Shown here piece by piece: positions 61,263 to 64,000 of a stretch of 64,000 nt of DNA (the stretch's first letter is position 1; every line of letters begins with the position of its first letter). This DNA comes from Symbiodinium natans (Eukaryota; Sar; Dinophyceae; Suessiales; Symbiodiniaceae): assembly GCA_905221605.1 (NCBI GenBank), contig CAJNDS010002435.1:343501-407500 (forward strand), in the 5' to 3' direction. A model generated the notes under the pieces. That model was not told the origin of the DNA. It saw only the letters and a list, made by a program, of their open reading frames with translations, and searched no databases. The translations under genes were made by a program, and so were the position numbers.

Positions 61263-62968
61263 TTTCTCTTTTTCAACCGTTTTAACCATTTCAGTCACTT
61301 CAACCAATTGCTTCAAATGGTTGAAACCGTTGAAACGGTTGAAATGGTTGAAAAAGAGAGGTTTTCAACCGTTTCAACCATTTCAACCATGTCAACCAAT
61401 TGGTTGAAACGGTTGAAATGGTTGAAACAGAGAGGTTTTCAACCGTTTCAACCATTTCAACCATTTCAACCAATTGGTTGAAATGGTTGAAACGGTTGAA
61501 AAAGAGAGGTTTTCAACCATTCCAACCATTTCAACCGTTTCAACCAGTTGGTTGAAATGGTTGAAACGGTTGAAATGGTTGAAAAAGAGAGGTTTTCAAC
61601 CATTTCAACCGTTTCAACCATTTCAAAAATGGTTGAAACGGTTGAAACGGTTGAAAAAGAGAGATTTTCAACCATTTCAACCGTTTCAACCATTTCAAAA
61701 ATGGTTGAAACGGTTGAAATGGTTGAAACAGAGAGGTTTTTAACCATTTCAACCATTTCAACCGTTTCAACCGTTTCAACCAATTGGTTGAAGTGGTTGA
61801 AACGGTTGAAATGGTTGAAAAAGAGAGGGTTTCAACCATTTCAACCGTTTCAACCATTTCAAAAATGGTTGAAACGGTTGAAATGGTTGAAAAAGAGAGG
61901 TTTTCAACCATTTCAACCGTTTCAACCATTTCAACCAATTGGTTGAAATGGTTGAAACGGTTGAAACGGTTGAAAAAGAGAGGTTTTCAACCATTTCAAC
62001 CATTTCAACCGTTTCAACCGTTTCAACCGTTTCAACCAATTGGTTGAAATGGTTGAAATGGTTGAAACGGTTGAAACGGTTGAAAAAGAGAGGGTTTCAA
62101 CCATTTCAACCGTTTCAACCATTTCAAAAATGGTTGAAACGGTTGAAATGGTTGAAGAAGAGGTTTTCAACCATTTCAACCATTTCAACCGTTTCAACCG
62201 TTTCAACCAATTGGTTGAAATGGTTGAAACGGTTAAAACGGTTGAAAAAGAGAGGTTTTCAACCATTTCAACCGTTTCAACCATTTCAAAAATGGTTGAA
62301 ACGGTTGAAATGGTTGAAAAAGGGAGGTTTTCAACCATTTCAACCGTTTCAACCGTTTCAACCAATTGGTTGAAATGGTTGAAATGGTTGAAAAAGAGAG
62401 GATTTCAACCGTTTCAACCAATTCAAAAATGGTTGAAACGGTTGAAATGGTTGAAAAAGAGAGGTTTTCAACCATTTCAACCGTTTCAACCATTTCAACC
62501 AATTGGTTGGTTGAAATGATTGAAATGGTTGAAACGGTTGAAACGGTTGAAAAAGAGAGATTTTCAACCATTTCAACCGTTTCAACCATTTCAAAAATGG
62601 TTGAAACGGTTGAAATGGTTGAAACAGAGAGGTTTTCAACCATTTCAACCATTTCAACCATTTCAAAAATGGTTGAAACGGTTGAAAAAGAGAGGTTTTC
62701 AACCATTTCAACCGTTTCAACCATTTCAACCAATTGGTTGAAATGGTTGAAATGGTTGAAAAAGAGAGGTTTTCAACCATTTCAACCGTTTCAACCATTT
62801 CAAAAATGGTTGAAACGGTTGAAACGGTTGAAACGGTTGAAAAAAAGGAGGTTTTCAACCATTTCAACCGTTTCAACCGTTTCAACCATTTCAACCGTTT
62901 CAACCGTTTCAACCATTTCAAAAATGGTTGAAACGGTTGAAATGGTTGAAAAAGAGAGGTTTTCAACC
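61263..62968. repeat. Alternating inverted 9-bp repeat array (serial hairpins)
   Basis: About 1.7 kb built from blocks of GGTTGAAAY and their inverse RTTTCAACC. About 20 arm pairs are separated in turn by AAAGAGAGGTTTT spacers and by CAATTGG or CAAAAATGG centres. Because the unit is 9 bp, long open frames appear on both strands (LKRLKWLK, FQPFQPFQP and similar); these are composition artefacts, not genes. Confidence 0.95.
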
Positions 62969-62976
62969 CTCTGGAC

Positions 62977-63144
62977 ACGCGCAAATGCTGCTATTTACAG
63001 TATTTGCAGCCTGTGGCAACGCAGAAATGCCGCTATTCACAGTATTTGCAGACTTTGGCAACGCAGAAATGCTGTGATTGACAGTATTTCCGCCTCTGCA
63101 AACGCAGAAATTTTTCAATTTGCAGCACTCGCAGCTGAACCAAG
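62977..63144. repeat. 42-bp tandem repeat
   Basis: Three clear copies starting 62977, 63019 and 63061 (ACGCAGAAATGCCGCTATTC type) and a diverged fourth at 63103. Confidence 0.85.
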
Positions 63145-63289
63145 AACCAAGGCCGAGCCACACCTTTGCAAGGGAAACATGGCCGAGCGCTTTGCAACAA
63201 AAACCTCCGAACACATTTCTCGCACGATAGGTTTTTAAAAATGTATGCGCTCCGGAACCGCCGCCTCCGGGCCGAGTGTGCTCAGAAGC

Positions 63290-63917
63290 CGCCAATCCCT
63301 CATGCTTCCGAAGGGGGGGCTTAGGGTGGGAGTAAAGGGCTCGAATCCTTCGTGCTTCGGGGAGGGGTCCCAGGGTGGGGTCCCAGGCTGGGAGTGAGGG
63401 GCTTCTAATCCTCGTGCTTCGGGGAGGGGTTGCAGGGTGGGAGTGAGGGGGCTCTAATCCTTGTGCTTCGGGGAGGGGTGCCAGGGTGGGAGTGAGGGGC
63501 CTCTAATCCTCGTGCTTCGGGGAGGGGTCTCATAATTGAGTGAGGGGGCTCTAATCCTTGTGCTTCGGGCGGGGGTCCCAGGGTGGGAGTGAGGGGGCTC
63601 TAATCCTTGTGCTTCGGGCAGGGGTCCCAGGGTGGGAGTGAGGGGGCTCTAATCCTTGTGCTTCGGGGAGGGGTCCCAGGGTGGGAGTGAGGGGGCTCTA
63701 ATCCTTGTGCTTCGGGGAGGGGTTCCAGGGTGGGAGTGAGGGGGCTCTAATCCTCGTGCTTCGGGGAGGGGTCCCAGGGTGGGAGTGAGGCGCCTCTAAT
63801 CCTCGTGCTTCGGGGAAGGGTCCCAGGGTGGGAGTGAGGGGGCTCTAATCCTTGTGCTTCGGGGAGGGGTCCCAGGGTGGGAGTGAGGGGCCTCTAATCC
63901 CTCGTGCTTCGGGGAGT
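63290..63917. repeat. 49-bp G-rich minisatellite
   Basis: About 12-13 copies of a unit containing GTGCTTCGGGGAGGGG, CCCAGGGTGGGAGTGAGGGG and CTCTAATCCTTG. Units vary slightly in length and in GAGGGG/GCGGGG/GCAGGG. Confidence 0.93.
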
Positions 63918-64000
63918 TGCAAAACTTGATTTTTGGGGCTGCGGTGGGAAGCAAAGGCCAAGAGGCCATCCTATCGCTTAGGACTTTTTGGACTGCGGTG

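Noticed and set aside
61263-62968. CRISPR-like array
   Set aside because: There are no unique spacers of constant length; units are inverted and abutting, and the DNA is eukaryotic.
61263-63238. Long open frames on both strands with LKRLKWLK or FQPFQPF repeats (up to 290 codons)
   Set aside because: They follow from a 9-bp repeat without stops; both strands are open at once and there is no non-repeat domain.

Overview
This window looks like nuclear DNA of a dinoflagellate, possibly a symbiodiniacean-type alga, though the species cannot be fixed from sequence alone. The evidence is fourfold. One gene is cut into 29 visible exons whose introns start with GT, GC or GA and nearly all end AG before a G. 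There is a relic of the dinoflagellate spliced leader. Interstitial TTTAGGG/CCCTAAA arrays occur in both orientations throughout. The retroelements have CCCH-type Gag proteins.

Layout. (1) 2-2755, minus: Gag-protease part of an LTR-type retroelement, an open frame of at least 918 codons running off the left edge. (2) 3442-16215, minus: a glutamine-dependent carbamoyl-phosphate synthase II gene (first step of pyrimidine synthesis). I rebuilt 29 exons (4551 nt, 1517 codons) with every phase compatible; the last C-terminal exon is missing. Its introns hold telomere-like arrays, short inverted-repeat elements, and one retroposed cDNA marked by a spliced-leader relic. (3) 16.2-33.0 kb: repeat-dominated DNA with a U6 snRNA copy at 22.95-23.05 kb and several families of 80-260 bp inverted-repeat elements. 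(4) 33015-42740, plus: a very young Ty1/copia retrotransposon with identical 287-bp LTRs, a 5-bp target duplication and a 2520-aa polyprotein. The polyprotein carries a 2OG-Fe(II)-oxygenase-like domain between integrase and reverse transcriptase, and a C-terminal membrane segment plus SAP motif. (5) 45190-47970, minus: an intronless TPR (kinesin-light-chain/nephrocystin-like) protein with an acylation-type N terminus and a possible ADP-ribosyltransferase-like domain. (6) 48-61 kb: more repeat-rich DNA without a recognised gene. (7) 61.26-63.93 kb: an array of alternating inverted 9-bp units, a 42-bp tandem repeat and a 49-bp G-rich minisatellite.

The most striking system is the way introns appear to be made in the carbamoyl-phosphate synthase gene. 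Several introns look like insertions of short DNA elements (introners): a 4-5 bp target duplication supplies the GT or GA donor and the element's own end supplies the AG acceptor. Others look like duplications of an exon edge around a telomere-like array. Related inverted-repeat elements lie in intergenic DNA, and one sits inside the young copia element, which suggests recent mobility.
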